Assembly (NCBI GenBank): GCA_003255025.1
Contig: QANY01004715.1
Span: 848,501-912,500, forward strand
DNA length: 64,000 bases
Direction: 5' to 3'
Origin: Datisca glomerata
Taxonomy: Eukaryota > Streptophyta > Magnoliopsida > Cucurbitales > Datiscaceae
Position numbers and translations under genes: made by a program
The notes under the pieces: model-generated
Databases searched by the model: none
Told to the model about the DNA's origin: nothing
What the model saw: only the letters and a program-made list of their open reading frames with translations
Shown: in pieces, positions 24,455-36,409 of the stretch
Layout: each line of letters opens with the position of its first letter
Numbering within the stretch: position 1 is the first letter of the stretch

Positions 24455-25391
24455 ATGGAAGTATGCATCCACGCTTCCAAGTCTAAAAAAGTTGTCAAGA
24501 TCAGAATGGGATTAAAAGAATGTCTAAATAAGAAGCGTGTGGAATTTTTTACTGAAAATTGTGACACCTTCACATGGTCCATTACTGACATCTCGGGCAT
24601 AGACCCAAGTGTCATGATTCATATGTTGGAGGTTGATCCAACTTATAAACCAGTGAGGTAAAAAAGGGAAAGTTCGCTCCAGAGCGTAATGCCATAATCA
24701 AATGGAGAAGCTTAGAGAATCACACTCTACTCGACATAGAGATTCGTTACTCACAAATAGAGAAGCTTTCCCTCGCACTCATCAATTCAGCAAAGAAGCT
24801 CAGACCTTACTTACAAAGCCATTCAATAGTCGTTCGCATCAACAATCCCCTAAAAGTTGTGCTTCACAAGCCTGATATGTCAGCAAGACTCATGAAATAG
24901 GTAGTAGAGTTAGGGGAATTTGACATAACTTATAAACCATGTTCCAAATCAAAGTTCAAGGCTTGGCTGACTTTATAATGGAAATGATAAAGGCGTTAGG
25001 GTTGAAGGTCAAGATTCTTCCCTCGTGGGAGATGGGACGATCAACATCGTAACGACCGATCCCAATGAAAATGATGAATGGGTTTTGTACGTGGATGGTT
25101 CAACGAATGCCAAGGGTGCGGAGTAGAGTTAATATTGAAAACTCCAGAAGGAATAATCATAGAAAAATCACTCAAGTTTGGTTTCCGCACGACCAATAAT
25201 GAAGCCGAATATGAAGCATGATAGCAGGGATAGACTTAGCTAAGACTATTGGGGCATCTAATCTAACAGTTTTTAGCGACTCATAGTTGATTGCGAATCA
25301 AATAAACAAGAATTATCAAGCTAAAGATACTCGCATGATCTCATATCTCCAAATGGTATTGCAACTTAAAGATTCTTTCCAACGATTTGAC
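24455..25391 (+). pseudogene. RT N-terminus and RNase H remnants of gypsy G; RT palm deleted
   Basis: 24455-24661 encodes the segment just before RT (FTWSITDISGIDPSVMIHML, the usual FAW----MPGI-P motif). After a few codons the sequence jumps to the RT connection/RNase H region (LALINSAKKLRPYLQSHSIV, then ELGEFDITYKPC, then WVLYVDGSTNAKG). The several hundred bp that should encode fingers and palm, including the Y-x-D-D box, are absent. Copia C is inserted at 25391/25392 inside the second RNase H-like region; the same domain resumes at 33133. Confidence 0.75.
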
Positions 25392-26737
25392 TGTTGGATC
25401 GAGTTTTAAAATTTGAGGAAAAATTATTGAACCAACAAATTTTTTTACATCAACTAATTTAATCATATTAAATATTAAAATCATATATCCGATTACGCAT
25501 ACAAAGTTAAACATATTCAAAAGAGGTAGTAATAATTTTATACCTTTCGTATCGAAGAAATTCTGATTTGGTGGAATTCTATTAGTCATCTCGCGTTCTT
25601 CATTCTTCATAGAACTCAAATCACTCTTCATACCAACAGCCACTTGTAGGATTCAGAAGTATATCTCAATTGGATATTGATCAGGAATTGAGTATAGGCT
25701 CTCAAAATAACTAAAGAAGAAAAAATAAAATTTTTTCTTCTCCTCTATTGCTTTCAGCGGCAAGCAAGGGAGGGAGAAATACTCTTTTCTGTTATGTGTA
25801 ATCACACAATGTGTTAGAGTTAGAGATGCAACTCTATTGCCATCCCTTATATAATAATTACGGAATTTACACATATACCCTTATATGTTAAATTGCCAAT
25901 AATTCACCCACAAATATTTAATATTACTGAAAATAGCATATCTCCCTAAAGTCAATGTTGTGTCCAAATTCATCTATCCAAATTGAAAAATTAAATTAAT
26001 CTCCATCAATTAATTAATTATTTTTTTTATTTACTAATTATCTAGTAATTAGAAAATTACTATTAGAAAATTACTATTAGAAAATAACTATTAATCTGAA
26101 CATTAATTACTTGGTTGTCACTAATTAAGTGACAACACCCATCACATATGGGTTCAGAAAATATACTTTGGTCCAAAATACGTTTTTGGTCCAACTGATG
26201 TTATTTTTCATTCATGTCCTTATGTGTTACTCCTGAGACAGAATAGACTCATATGAATAAAGTTATAAAACTCAAATACACGACAAATTTATCTCCATAA
26301 ATTTCTGACCTATTTAATCATGATATCGTACGACTCTACTATAGGTCTGATGCCGAATCAACTATCAATTCATGCGCCCTACATTTTTTGTTGGTGCAAA
26401 TAAACACTTATATTTCACGGTCCACAGAATATTTTAACATATTACCATTCGTGAATATCAGTAACAAGATAGATGTAAAATTACCATTTTACCCCTCTTA
26501 TTATTGTTTTCTCAACTGTTTTATTGACTGTGAATAAGAAAAACATAATAATGAATTGCCTCGTACAATTCTCCATGTCTATTCAATGATTCATTTCATC
26601 GAGTACATAACCAGGTTAATTTACTCACACACTCATCTATAAAGCATAATGTGATATTGTTGTATTTTGTAATCTAACCACGAATTGTCATATCTGTGAA
26701 TCACGCAACTCCAACACAGGTGAATCATGATGTAACA
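25392..26737 (-). mobile_element. Truncated 3' LTR of copia C
   Basis: Matches 31254-32595 of the 5' LTR, both starting TGTTGGATCGAG in window orientation. The 5' LTR continues to 33127, so about 530 bp (the start of U3) are missing here. The LTR passes directly into gag of B-prime with no polypurine tract, marking a deletion junction near 26717-26737. A short triple repeat of tagaaaattactat lies near 26050-26090. Confidence 0.85.
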
Positions 26738-27565
26738 AATCATATTCCACTAAGAAAGTTTCAAGTACAAGTAAATTGTATTTACCTTTCTTTTTCAGCT
26801 CGGAGAGATACTTGTTACAAATTCTCTTCCAATGACCTTCAACACCACAGTGGAAACATATTCCCTTGGGTTTGCTGTCGTTCTTGATTTTCTTCATCTT
26901 GTTACTTTTAACAACAATGGAATAAAGCTTTTGCTCAATAACACTCGTCTCGCCCTCTTTGGTCATTCTAAGGTTGAGTGACTTCAAAAGTCTGCAGTTC
27001 ATTCAACAATTGAATCATGTTGATTTGCAACTTGTTCATAACAAGGTTGTGAACGCAGAAAAAGCAACTGTGAGTGACTCAAGTATAATGCTAACTTAAG
27101 TCCGCTCATCAATGGTCGCCCTATGTACTTCTACCTCGTGCATTATGTTGATCATGTTCAAAACATGTTCTCGCACAAAAGTACCATTTCTCATCTTAGT
27201 CGTCATATCTCTCATAGTGGCCCCATGACGACTTTGATCAGACTGCTGCCCAAACTTCACCTGTAGAGATTCCATAATATCATAGGCAGTCTTCATGCTT
27301 TTATGCTTGGTTCTTAGAATATCATTCATGCTCACAAGCATGTAGCACTTCGTCTTATTGTTTGATATGATCCAATCATCATATTTGTCCCTAACATTCT
27401 TAGGGGCATTGCAGCGGGCTCCTCAGGACATTCCTCAGTAAGAACGAACTTATGGTTCTCATAAATCAGCATTAAGTTCAGATTTGATTTCCAACGTATG
27501 AAATTATCACCATTAAATTTCTCAAGAGCGGGTAAAGCAGTAACAGAGTTGTCCATGGTAAACAT
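26738..27565 (-). pseudogene. gag of copia B-prime, broken
   Basis: Starts at an ATG around 27565-27557 (MFTMDNSVTALPALEKFNGD). A frameshift near 27410 moves the frame into LVSMNDILRTKHKSMKTAYD (27341-27096), and another leads to the C-terminal part (27002-26738). The CCHC zinc knuckle is intact: C49-x2-C52-x4-H57-x4-C62 of the last segment (26817-26858). The frame ends at the junction with the C LTR shortly after LVEYDL, where the related element B continues into protease. The zinc knuckle would bind RNA in a functional Gag; this copy is split over at least three frames. Confidence 0.8.
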
Positions 27566-28237
27566 AATAATGATAACTGAAATTTAAAACATACAAGATT
27601 CAATATAATTGATAAATATGTTGAATTCAAAAAGTAAATGTGATGCATGAATGCAACATAATAAACACACAAATTTAACATTTACTAATCACGATAAAAT
27701 AATCTAACGATTAATATGCCGCCTTAGGGTCGACCAGATTAACCTCAGACTGTCAATGAGACATTCTTATCCTTATTAACTAACACTTAAAATATCTCAT
27801 ATTTTTTCTTTTAACAATAATGTATCGCTTGTTCGGTCAAGTCACAACTATCCACAATAAAGTTTAATTGTGACTTTGTAAGTGTAAGCCATCATTTCAG
27901 ACTTAATGACTTCATTCATAAATATGCCGCCATAGGGTCGGTCAAAACTAAACTACATCACTTCCTCCTATCTTCTTAAGAAGTTCAACCTTGATATTGT
28001 TACAGCTCAAAACATTCCTTAGGTGGATGAAAATAAAGTCATCTCGAGGCCCTCACTGCACCTCACGGTGTTGTACTAATGATAGAGACCATAGATTACA
28101 TTCACATGTCAACCTTCTCTCACTCACTGTTTTAAGATAATATGTTTCTATTTTAACTATCAATTAATTCCAAATTAATTACTAGTTAAATTAATAACCC
28201 TATGAATATTTAACTTTCAGTTATTCCAATCCAAATT

Positions 28238-28293
28238 AATCATTTAACTTTCTGAAGCGCCTAAGTCCATTTAACTTTCTGAAGCGCCTAAGT
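28238..28293. repeat. Tandem duplication of 26-27 bp in the B-prime leader
   Basis: Two adjacent copies of a unit containing aactttctgaagcgcctaag. The corresponding leader of element B (around 53215-53235) has a single copy, so the duplication arose in this lineage. Confidence 0.85.
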
Positions 28294-30283
28294 CATAATT
28301 AGGTGAACTTAGATTAACTAATTAATTATATTCATCAAAGTTTAATAAAACTCTTTTACTAAAGTCGGTTAACCTACATGTTATTATAGCTTTTTGTGTG
28401 GTGTGATTACCAAGTTTTAACTAGTTAAAACCTAGCATTTTACATGCAATTGATTTCATAAAGTAATACCTATAAACATAGTAGGACAATCCTAATAAAT
28501 CATGTTTCTACAGATGAGATGAATGATTAAATAAAAGTGTGTGAGATTTTCATGTATGGCATACGATCGACTAATACATGGACATATTATCAAACATAAT
28601 AATTAAATAATTATTTAACAATTAAAAATTCCATGATAACCAAATAAATTTTTTTATTGAAAACTCTTTTTCAATCAGTCATGATCTATTATAAATTTAT
28701 ATGTTAAATCTACAATATACGAGGTTAGGAATCATATAACTCTTGTAGTTCAAGCGTCCTTGCAAAAACCAATCGATCCTCCGTTCGCATGAAATCATTC
28801 CAACGATCAGTAGACTCCGAGATCCATACCAAGATCTTCCAAGTCAATCATCAACGCATTAGGTAGTGTATGGACACGTAGAATATTACAAGACACTTTT
28901 TCTGTCTATAGATGTTCTCAACACATGAGATCTAGAGATTTATTGAGAAAAAATTTAGTGAGACGATTCAAAAAAGGACATGATCATTATTCTTTTAGAG
29001 ATTTGATTAACGTCTAATCACAGAAGAAAATCTCTCTGACACCAATCGTATTCTCAATTCAATTCTTGATTGGCAAACTGATGATCTGATCAACTGATTC
29101 TCTCCTCTTCTTTCAATTACTGAGTCCATTAGAATAATATCTGTATATATTATATATAATAGTGTATCATATTTTTAGGGATAAACTGAAATAATATTTA
29201 ATTATAAAATTATCGATTATAGCAGTACTCACTGCAATGGTGCGCAACCGTTAGTGCCACATGGCACTGCAGTGTGTCGTGAGCCAGCACAATGCCTCAC
29301 GACACCACTATAGTGCCATGCGGCACTACAGTGTTACACACTCACTACTGTAGTGCCACATGGCACCACAATAGTCAATGCCAATTTTTGATAACCTATT
29401 AGTGAATGGCACGTGGCAATTACCGTGAGTTAAATATTTATTTTAATCAGATAATTATCTAGATACAAATTAATTTAAAATTAATATATCTGATTATCTC
29501 TATCACCTAATTTATCTGTTATTTCACAAATAACAGATTTAGTTGATTTAAATTATTATCTAATAATAATTTAATTATCTAATTTCATAAATTTGATATT
29601 TTGTCTCACTTATCGATAATAAAAAAATCGATAATTATTTGTATATATATAGTTTCCAAAAAATACATTTAAATATATAAATAATTTAATTAATTAATTA
29701 ATCACACATAATTAACTCATAATTATGTAATTGCCCTAGAATAAAAGTTCTTTTTGCAAGTTAGTCATTTTCTCATGTCCTAAAATATTCACACCATAGA
29801 CAACGTGGTATAGAGATGACTTGAGAACCATGGACCTATAATCCTAAGTTTCAATAAATCAGATTATTAATTAAACTTTTTAATTAAATAATCTTATTTA
29901 TTAATTCTATTATTATTCCACTATAAAAATGTTATTGCACTCTTAGAGATTATAGAAAGTATTTACAGAGTATTCTCACGTTGTCCACTGACATAATCAT
30001 TTCATGTAGTTCTGTCATCAAATTATTGATTCATTAATTAGTAATCATTCATTAAAAATTCTATATTTTAATATGTTACTGACAATTGTATTCATTATCT
30101 ATGATTTTAATCATCCCGTACTAATACAATATCATAGTTTCATTAATGAATATCAGAATTTTTAGATATTTATATAAATTATTAAACAATAATTTGAAAG
30201 AACAAGTATAAGGAAAATGTAATCCTCTTTAAATTTCATATCAAAATGTCAATACACATGCTTTGAGGCCATAACCCCCAACA

Positions 30284-31239
30284 ATTTTGATATTGACATA
30301 TCCCTATTTCTATATAGCATATTATATGATGATGCGAGATTAATAATAAAACATCAATTCAAAATTAACGTCCATATTAGCTCATTTCTAATTACAACCC
30401 ATAACAGAATAAGAAATAAATTACAATTAATTAAATACTAGTATTCATGGCGTACACAATTGTCTCATTGTCCTTCAGGAAGTTTCACCAATTTTGTAAC
30501 TCTTTATAACTGTCTAGTCTCGTTTTCAAAATTTAAAAATTTGATCAAAACCCTTTAATTAAGAAAAACTATTTTCTAATTAAATGATCCCTTTAAAATA
30601 CTTTTAAACTTTAAATTTAAAAATTAAAAAGATAAATTGATAATTATCTTTTAAATTAAAAATTCAAAAGATAAAATAGATAATTATCTTTTGAATTCAA
30701 AATCCAAAAGATAAAAGGATAAAGTTGATAATTATCGTTTGAATTCAAAATTTAAAAGATAAAAAGATAAAAAAAATGATAATTGTCTTTTGAATTTTAA
30801 TCATCTTTTATCCGTTTAAAATTTAAAATTTAAAAGATAAAAGATGGGATTATGGTTTTTGCGAAATATCATAGGGTTACCTAAGCCTTAATTATTATCG
30901 CCTAGGGTTTCAAAAACACTAGTCATCATGCAGGGAATGACAATGAACAGCAGGAGGCGGCGGGTGGCAGCGATGGTTTTCTGAAGCGGCGACGGATTAC
31001 ATGAAATTTAAAAAAATACACCTTTTGTAAAAAAAAAATTTACATAAAATCCTATGCCTCAATTTCGGCATACATCAATTCAAAAATTAAAAAATAAAAC
31101 CATAGAGTCAATAGATCGGGATTCATTGACAAAACACATTCAAAACTATTTTGAATCTACCATATAAAAATATGATAATATCACAACATCCAACGATATA
31201 TACGTTTAATCATTGAATATGCATAATCAAGATATCAAG
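30284..31239 (-). other. Leader (5' untranslated region) of copia C
   Basis: Non-coding DNA between the primer-binding site and the inserted B-prime element. It holds a short GC-rich patch (30940-31000, gcggcgggtggcagcg-type) and repeated AT-rich imperfect palindromes of the form agataattatctttt (30620-30840). The leader of element B has a similar order (GC-rich patch, then AT-rich stretch), so the B and C families are related. Confidence 0.6.
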
Positions 31240-31251
31240 GCTCTAATACCA
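31240..31251 (-). other. Primer-binding site of copia C
   Basis: The minus strand reads TGGTATTAGAGC, one mismatch from the initiator tRNA-Met site, 2 bp from the LTR edge. Confidence 0.8.
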
Positions 31252-31253
31252 AT

Positions 31254-33127
31254 TGTTGGATCGAGTTTTAAAATTTGAGGAAAAATCATTGAACCAAGAA
31301 CGGTTTGTGGGCGGAATATCAAAAAAATTTACATTAACCAATTTAATCATATTAAATATTAAAATCATATATTCGATTATGCATGCAAAGTTAAACGTAT
31401 TCAAAAGAGGTAGAAATAATTTTATACCTTTCTTGTACCGTAAAAATTCTGATTTGGTAAAATTCTATTAGTCGTATTGCGTTCTTCGTTATTCGTAGAA
31501 CTCGAATCAGTATTCACACCAACAACCACTCGTAGGATTCAGAAGTATATCTCAATTGAATGTTGATCAAGAATTGAGTGTGGGTTCTCAAAAAAATTAG
31601 AGAAGAAAAATCAAGTTTTTCCTTCTCCTCTATAGATTTCGGCAGCAAAGCAGGGGATGGAGAGAAACTCTTTTTGGCTCTGTATAATTACACATTGTGT
31701 TAGGGTTAGGGAAGGAACCCTATTGCCATCCATTAAATAATTATTATAAAATTTACATATATACCCTTATCTGTTAAATTACCAAAAATTCACCCCCAAA
31801 TCTTTACTATTGTCAAAATTACATATCTTCTGAGAGTCAATGTTGTGTCCAAATTCATCAATCTAAAATGATAAATTAAATTGATCTCCATCAATTAATT
31901 AATTTTTTTATATTTAATAATGATCTAATAATTACAAAATAACTTACTAATTAATTTGAACATTAATTACTTAGCACTAATTAAGTGACAACATCCATCA
32001 CATATGGGTTCGAAAATGATAACTTGGTCCAAAACACATTTTTGATCCAACTAGTATTGTTTTTCATTCATGTCCTTATGAGTTACTCCTGAGACAGAAT
32101 GAACCCACATGAATAAAGCTATAGGACTCAAATACTCGACGAATATATCTCCATAAATTTTCGACCTATTTAATTCTGACATCGTACGACTCCACTATAT
32201 ATCCGATACCGAATCAACTCTCGATTCATTCGTGTTACATTTTCTGTAGGTGAAAATAAACACTTATTTCACGGTCCACGAAATATTTTAATATATTACT
32301 CTTCGTGAATATTAGTAACAAAAGCGGGAAGTAAAATTATCATTTTACCACTCATGTTATTATTTTCTCAACTCATTTATTGACTGTGAATAAGAAAGAC
32401 ATAATAGTGAATTGTCTCGTACAATTCCTCATGTATTATTCAATGATTTATTTCATCGAGTACCTCCTCAGGTTAATTTATTCACACACCAATCAATAAA
32501 GCATGAGGTGATATTGTTACATTTTACAACCTAACCATGAATTTTCATATGTGTGAATCTCACAACTCTAACATAGTTGAATCACGATCCGAACACCTGA
32601 GGTATTGTTCGGTAATTCAAACTCACTCCTTTGGCGTATCAAGATTCGTAACTAACGAGATCAAGTTTCGTATTCACCTCAGGATTAATGTACTTATGAA
32701 AATATCCTTAAGGTGTAACAATTAGATTTACAGCTAGGTGAACGACTTTATTCCAAACTAATTTGTTACTGTTCTATTCAACATGTTTCATTACATGTCT
32801 AGGTCTACCGCTAGAGTCTGTACTCCCACGCTCCGAGACCGAAATCCTTTGGTTCAACCTAACAGTCATAATCAGACTTCATTGCCCAATCGATCCTAAG
32901 ACTACGAATAGCGTTGAACTATTTCAGAAGAGTTTGTCTGGAAGACCCCTCAGACTTTACTCTTCTTACGTTGACAATAGCTCTATGACTTGAGTAAATT
33001 ATATGCAAACTTTAATTAATAGAAAACTTTCATTCATTTATTTAGCTCAGTAACAAAAAATTTCTGAGAAATAACTAAATACTCATAAATAGTTATTACA
33101 CTCTACTTTATGAACATAATTCTAACA
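31254..33127 (-). mobile_element. Complete 5' LTR of copia C (about 1.87 kb)
   Basis: Begins on the minus strand at 33127 with TGTTAGAATTATG and ends at 31254 with GATCCAACA, adjacent to the primer-binding site. Its last 1.34 kb are duplicated in the left LTR. Short open frames inside it (for example 32537-32725 and 32763-32993) have no protein similarity I recognise. Confidence 0.85.
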
Positions 33128-33132
33128 TTGAC

Positions 33133-34555
33133 ATACAACAACTTCCTTACAATGAGAACAATCATACCGGCGCTCTAGCAAATTTGCCCTTAGCCATCAA
33201 TACAGAGTTAAGGCGAATGATTCCAAAACAGTACCTGGCAGCACCTAGCGTACTTCACTCCATTGGTAACCAAGAATCTCCGATCGTGATCAATGAGTCA
33301 TTATTAATATAACCATCTATGTCTGAATATTCCTAGATGGATCTAATCAAGTAATACATTTCTCGCGGAAAACTTACTGAAGATAAGACATGGGCGAGAA
33401 AGATTAAGATGCAAGCAACCTGGTACTCAATGATAGAAGGAGTACTTTACAGACGGTCATTCTCTAACCCGTATCTTAGATGTCTCGAAAAGAAAGAAGC
33501 ATGATATGCGTTAGCAGAGCTACAAGAAGGCCAATGTGGCAATCATTCTGGATCACGTTCATTAGCATATAAGGCTAGGACGACGGGATATTTCTAGCCG
33601 ATAATGGAAGTAGACATAGCTGAGTATACTCGACGATGCGAAAAATGTCAGCGATTCATGCCAAACATGTACTTGCCAGAAGAAGAGTTAAATCATATCC
33701 TAGTCCCTTGGTCGTTCATACAATGAGGAATGTATATAATAGGCCCTATGTCTATGGCGCCCGTTCAAAAATGTTTATGTCTACCGGTAACCGACTACTT
33801 CTTTAAATGGGTAGAAGCCGAGCATATACGAATGTCAAGGAGCTAGATGTCAAGAATTTTTTATGGAAACATGTGATTTGTCATTTTGGCATTCCGAGAA
33901 TAATTGTAACTAATAGCGAGCCTCAATTTACTGGTAATGTGTTAATTTTTTCACAAAGATCTTAATATTCAACTTAAATATTTGACATCGTGTCATCCCA
34001 GGGGAATGGTCAAGCTGAAGCTAACAATAAAATAATAGTTGATACTTTGAAGAAAAGACTCGAACATGCTAAAGGAAGACGGGTGGAAAAGCTACCAACA
34101 GTTTTATGATCCTACCGCACCACTAGGTAGATACCTACTCGAGAGACTCATCTTGCTCTAAGTCATGGTATAGAAGTCGTCATACCAGTGAAAATAGGTC
34201 TCCCATCCTACAGAATTCAATCTATAAACCTTATTCGAAATGAAGACGCAATTAAAGAAGCTCTTGATAACTTGGAAGAGAAAAGGGAGGTCGCATCTCA
34301 AGGCACTACAATACTAAGGTCAATTTAAGAGAATTTAAAGTTGGTGATTTGGTGCTACAAAGGGTATTTCAAAACACTTAAGAGATAGGTGTCGGCAAGC
34401 TCGGCCTTAATTGAGAATGACCATACAAGATAATACAAGTCATGATGCCGGGGGCATATACCTTTCAAGATGCAAGCGGTCACATAATCTCAAGAAATTA
34501 GAATGTAATCCACTTGAAGCCTTACTTCATACCACGACTTTTTAACGGCTAAGTT
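33133..34555 (+). pseudogene. RNase H end and integrase of gypsy G, inactive
   Basis: Resumes directly after copia C with ENNHTGALANL (end of RNase H). The integrase zinc-binding region follows near 33500-33670: GNHSGSRSLAYKARTTGYF, then RRCEKCQRF; the first expected His appears as Gln (ELQEGQ). The core contains VTDYFFKWVEAEHI. The second catalytic Asp is changed to Asn (IIVTNSEPQF instead of a TDNG-type motif). Frameshifts and stops follow before a degraded C-terminus. It could not support integration. Confidence 0.75.
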
Positions 34556-35441
34556 GAATTTCTTCTCAACTCTATTTATCATTGCAATTTTTTCTTTGAA
34601 AATATAAATAAAAATACTACCTAGGGTTTTTTCAGCACATGATTGACAAAGTGATACTTTTTCCCAATGAAATTATACTTTATTTCATTTCTCTATTTAT
34701 ATAATGACTAGCTTAGCAACAACGTCGAGTTGAAGATAAAGGTGACGTTCACAAACACGATCCAAAAATTATTTGAAAGAAAGTCCTAGTCCCCACGCAG
34801 TTAGGCAAATAGGCCGTAGCTCGTAATGAACCTTCACCCATTAAGTCCTGATTCAACGGAATCTAGCATTAAGTCCCCATCCAACGTGATGAGACACAAA
34901 AGTCTTAACTTGAGAAAGTTTGGCATCCGACCCTAGCCATTCTCGGCCTTTAGCCCACTAAAAGTCCTGCTGCATGGAGTCAGACATCTTAACTTTAATG
35001 GCAACAAGCCTACATTATTTGCATGAATTTTATAAGTCTTAAATTCTCTTAGCCTTAAATCCTTATTCGGATGGTAACACATAAAGCACGAAGCACAGCC
35101 TAGCTCGGCCACGAGGTTCAACCATGAGTTTGGCCACGGGGCTCAGCCACGAAGCTCGGCCAAAGCGCTCAGCATCGGTTGACCACAAAGCTCAGCCTCA
35201 TTTTTATCATAGAGCTCGGTTGCATAGCTCAGCCATATTCAGGCCTAGAACTCGGCCACTGACGGTTCGCGAAGTTCGGCCACATACATGCCTCAAAGTT
35301 CAGCCAAAGTCTGGCCATAGAGTTGGGTCATGCTTTGACCGTAGGGGTTTGACCGTGGTCTAACCAAAGGGTTCGACTATGGTCTATCATGCCAATGAGT
35401 TAAGACATACTTCAAAGAGTGTGAAGTTTTCACTCGAGCTC
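34556..35441 (+). other. 3' non-coding region of gypsy G with GCTCGGCCA-type repeats
   Basis: Between integrase and the polypurine tract. From about 35090 to 35360 the sequence is a degenerate array of short GC-rich units (variants of agctcggccac/agttcggcca). The array keeps a plus-strand frame open at 35124-35363, but its low-complexity translation argues against a gene. Confidence 0.65.
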
Positions 35442-35457
35442 TAGAAGTGGGGGAAAC
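35442..35457 (+). other. Polypurine tract of gypsy G
   Basis: tagaagtgggggaaac lies 1-2 bp before the right LTR start TGTAGAGG, the position of the plus-strand primer. Confidence 0.8.
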
Positions 35458-35458
35458 T

Positions 35459-36409
35459 TGTAGAGGGTTGATAAAACATATTATGGATCTATCTCTGATA
35501 AGGACATACTCGGCCCAATTCTTGTATGAGATCTTTTATAAAACCCAAAATATTTAATTGTAAGTTAAAATGAGATGAGGCCGAATCTTATACAAGACAA
35601 AATAAGGTCATAATTTGGTCGTGTCTTATATATATGATATAAGGTCATAATTTGGCCGAACCCTTATATAAGATGGAATAAGGTCATAATTTGGCCAAGT
35701 CTTATACAATATGACATAAGGTCATAATTTGGCTGAACCTTGTACAAGATGGAATAAAGTCATAATTTAATTGAACCTTATACAAGATGGAATAAGGTCA
35801 TAATTTGCCGAGTCTTATACAAGATGGCATAAGGTCATAATTTGACCGAGTCTTGTACAAGATGGAATAAGGTCATAATTTGGCCGAACCTTATACAAGA
35901 TGACATAAGGTCATAATTTGGTCAAACCTTGTACAAGATGACATAAGGTCATAATTTGGCCGAACCTTGTACAAGACGGAATAAGGTCATAATTTGGCCG
36001 AACTTTGTATAAGACGACATAAGATCATAATTTCGAACCTTGCACAATATGGAATAAAGTCAAATATGACCGACTCTTATACGAGATGACATAAGGTCAT
36101 AATTGGGCTAAATCTCATACAATATGACATGAGATCAAAATAACATAAGGCCGAATCAACAAAAGGTCGTATCTCGTACTCAGGCTTAACAAAAAGGATA
36201 AGATGATGATAATACCGAATGACATGCGGTAGTGTCTAAAAAATAAATCAATCACAAGTAAGAAGAGAAGATAAAACTTTTTTCTAAGATAAAAACTAAC
36301 TTTTGGATTCAATAAATAAGTAATACATTCATATTCCCCGATTAGTGAAAGTCTCCTCATTTTTTCGTAAGTAATCTGACACTGATATTGAGTTATTTAT
36401 ATAAAAGTT
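35459..36409 (+). mobile_element. Right (3') LTR of gypsy G, truncated
   Basis: Starts TGTAGAGG and aligns with the left LTR from 20776, including the 38-bp array (about 15 units, 35590-36135). Similarity stops after ttatttatataaa near 36409, so roughly the last 200 bp present in the left LTR are missing and no right target duplication can be checked. Confidence 0.85.

Larger units (their letters stand above)
26738..30283 (-). mobile_element. Truncated copia element B-prime nested in C
   Basis: The 5' LTR starts at 30283 on the minus strand with TGTTGGGGGTTATG and matches the 5' LTR of element B (49707 onward) in inverted orientation. Around 28640 the LTR jumps into sequence matching B's leader (about 52880), so the end of the LTR and the primer-binding site are lost. 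It continues through leader and gag to the zinc knuckle, then stops at C's 3' LTR. Protease, integrase, RT and RNase H are absent. The 5 bp at its right edge are atttt. Confidence 0.85.
25392..33127 (-). mobile_element. Copia element C (minus strand), internally deleted, inserted into gypsy G
   Basis: Flanked by a perfect 5-bp target duplication, ttgac (25387-25391 and 33128-33132), and reading through it rejoins the interrupted gypsy RNase H. The 5' LTR is on the right (31254-33127) and the truncated 3' LTR on the left (25392-26737). The internal region holds a primer-binding site, a leader and an inserted piece of another copia element (B-prime), but none of C's own pol. It is non-autonomous. 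Confidence 0.9.
20776..36409 (+). mobile_element. Ty3/gypsy element G (degenerate, split by copia C, right LTR truncated)
   Basis: Order on the plus strand: LTR, primer-binding site, gag, protease, RT N-terminus, RNase H part, [copia C at 25392-33127], RNase H end, integrase, repeat-rich 3' region, polypurine tract, LTR. RT and RNase H before integrase is the gypsy order. The ELGEFDITYKP motif followed by a second RNase H-like VLYVDGSTNAKG suggests the Tat-type lineage with dual RNase H; this is inference. All frames carry stops and the RT palm is deleted. Excluding C, the element is about 7.9 kb. Confidence 0.85.

Noticed and set aside
32574..32600. An earlier right boundary for element C at gatccgaaca (32595)
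   Set aside because: The bases after it do not match the left flank, whereas ending at 33127 gives an exact ttgac duplication and restores the gypsy reading order.
32537..32993. Two plus-strand frames of 62 and 76 codons
   Set aside because: They lie inside the 5' LTR of copia C and show no protein similarity.
35124..35363. 79-codon plus-strand frame
   Set aside because: It lies wholly in the GCTCGGCCA-type repeat array of the gypsy 3' region; the open frame is a by-product of the repeats.
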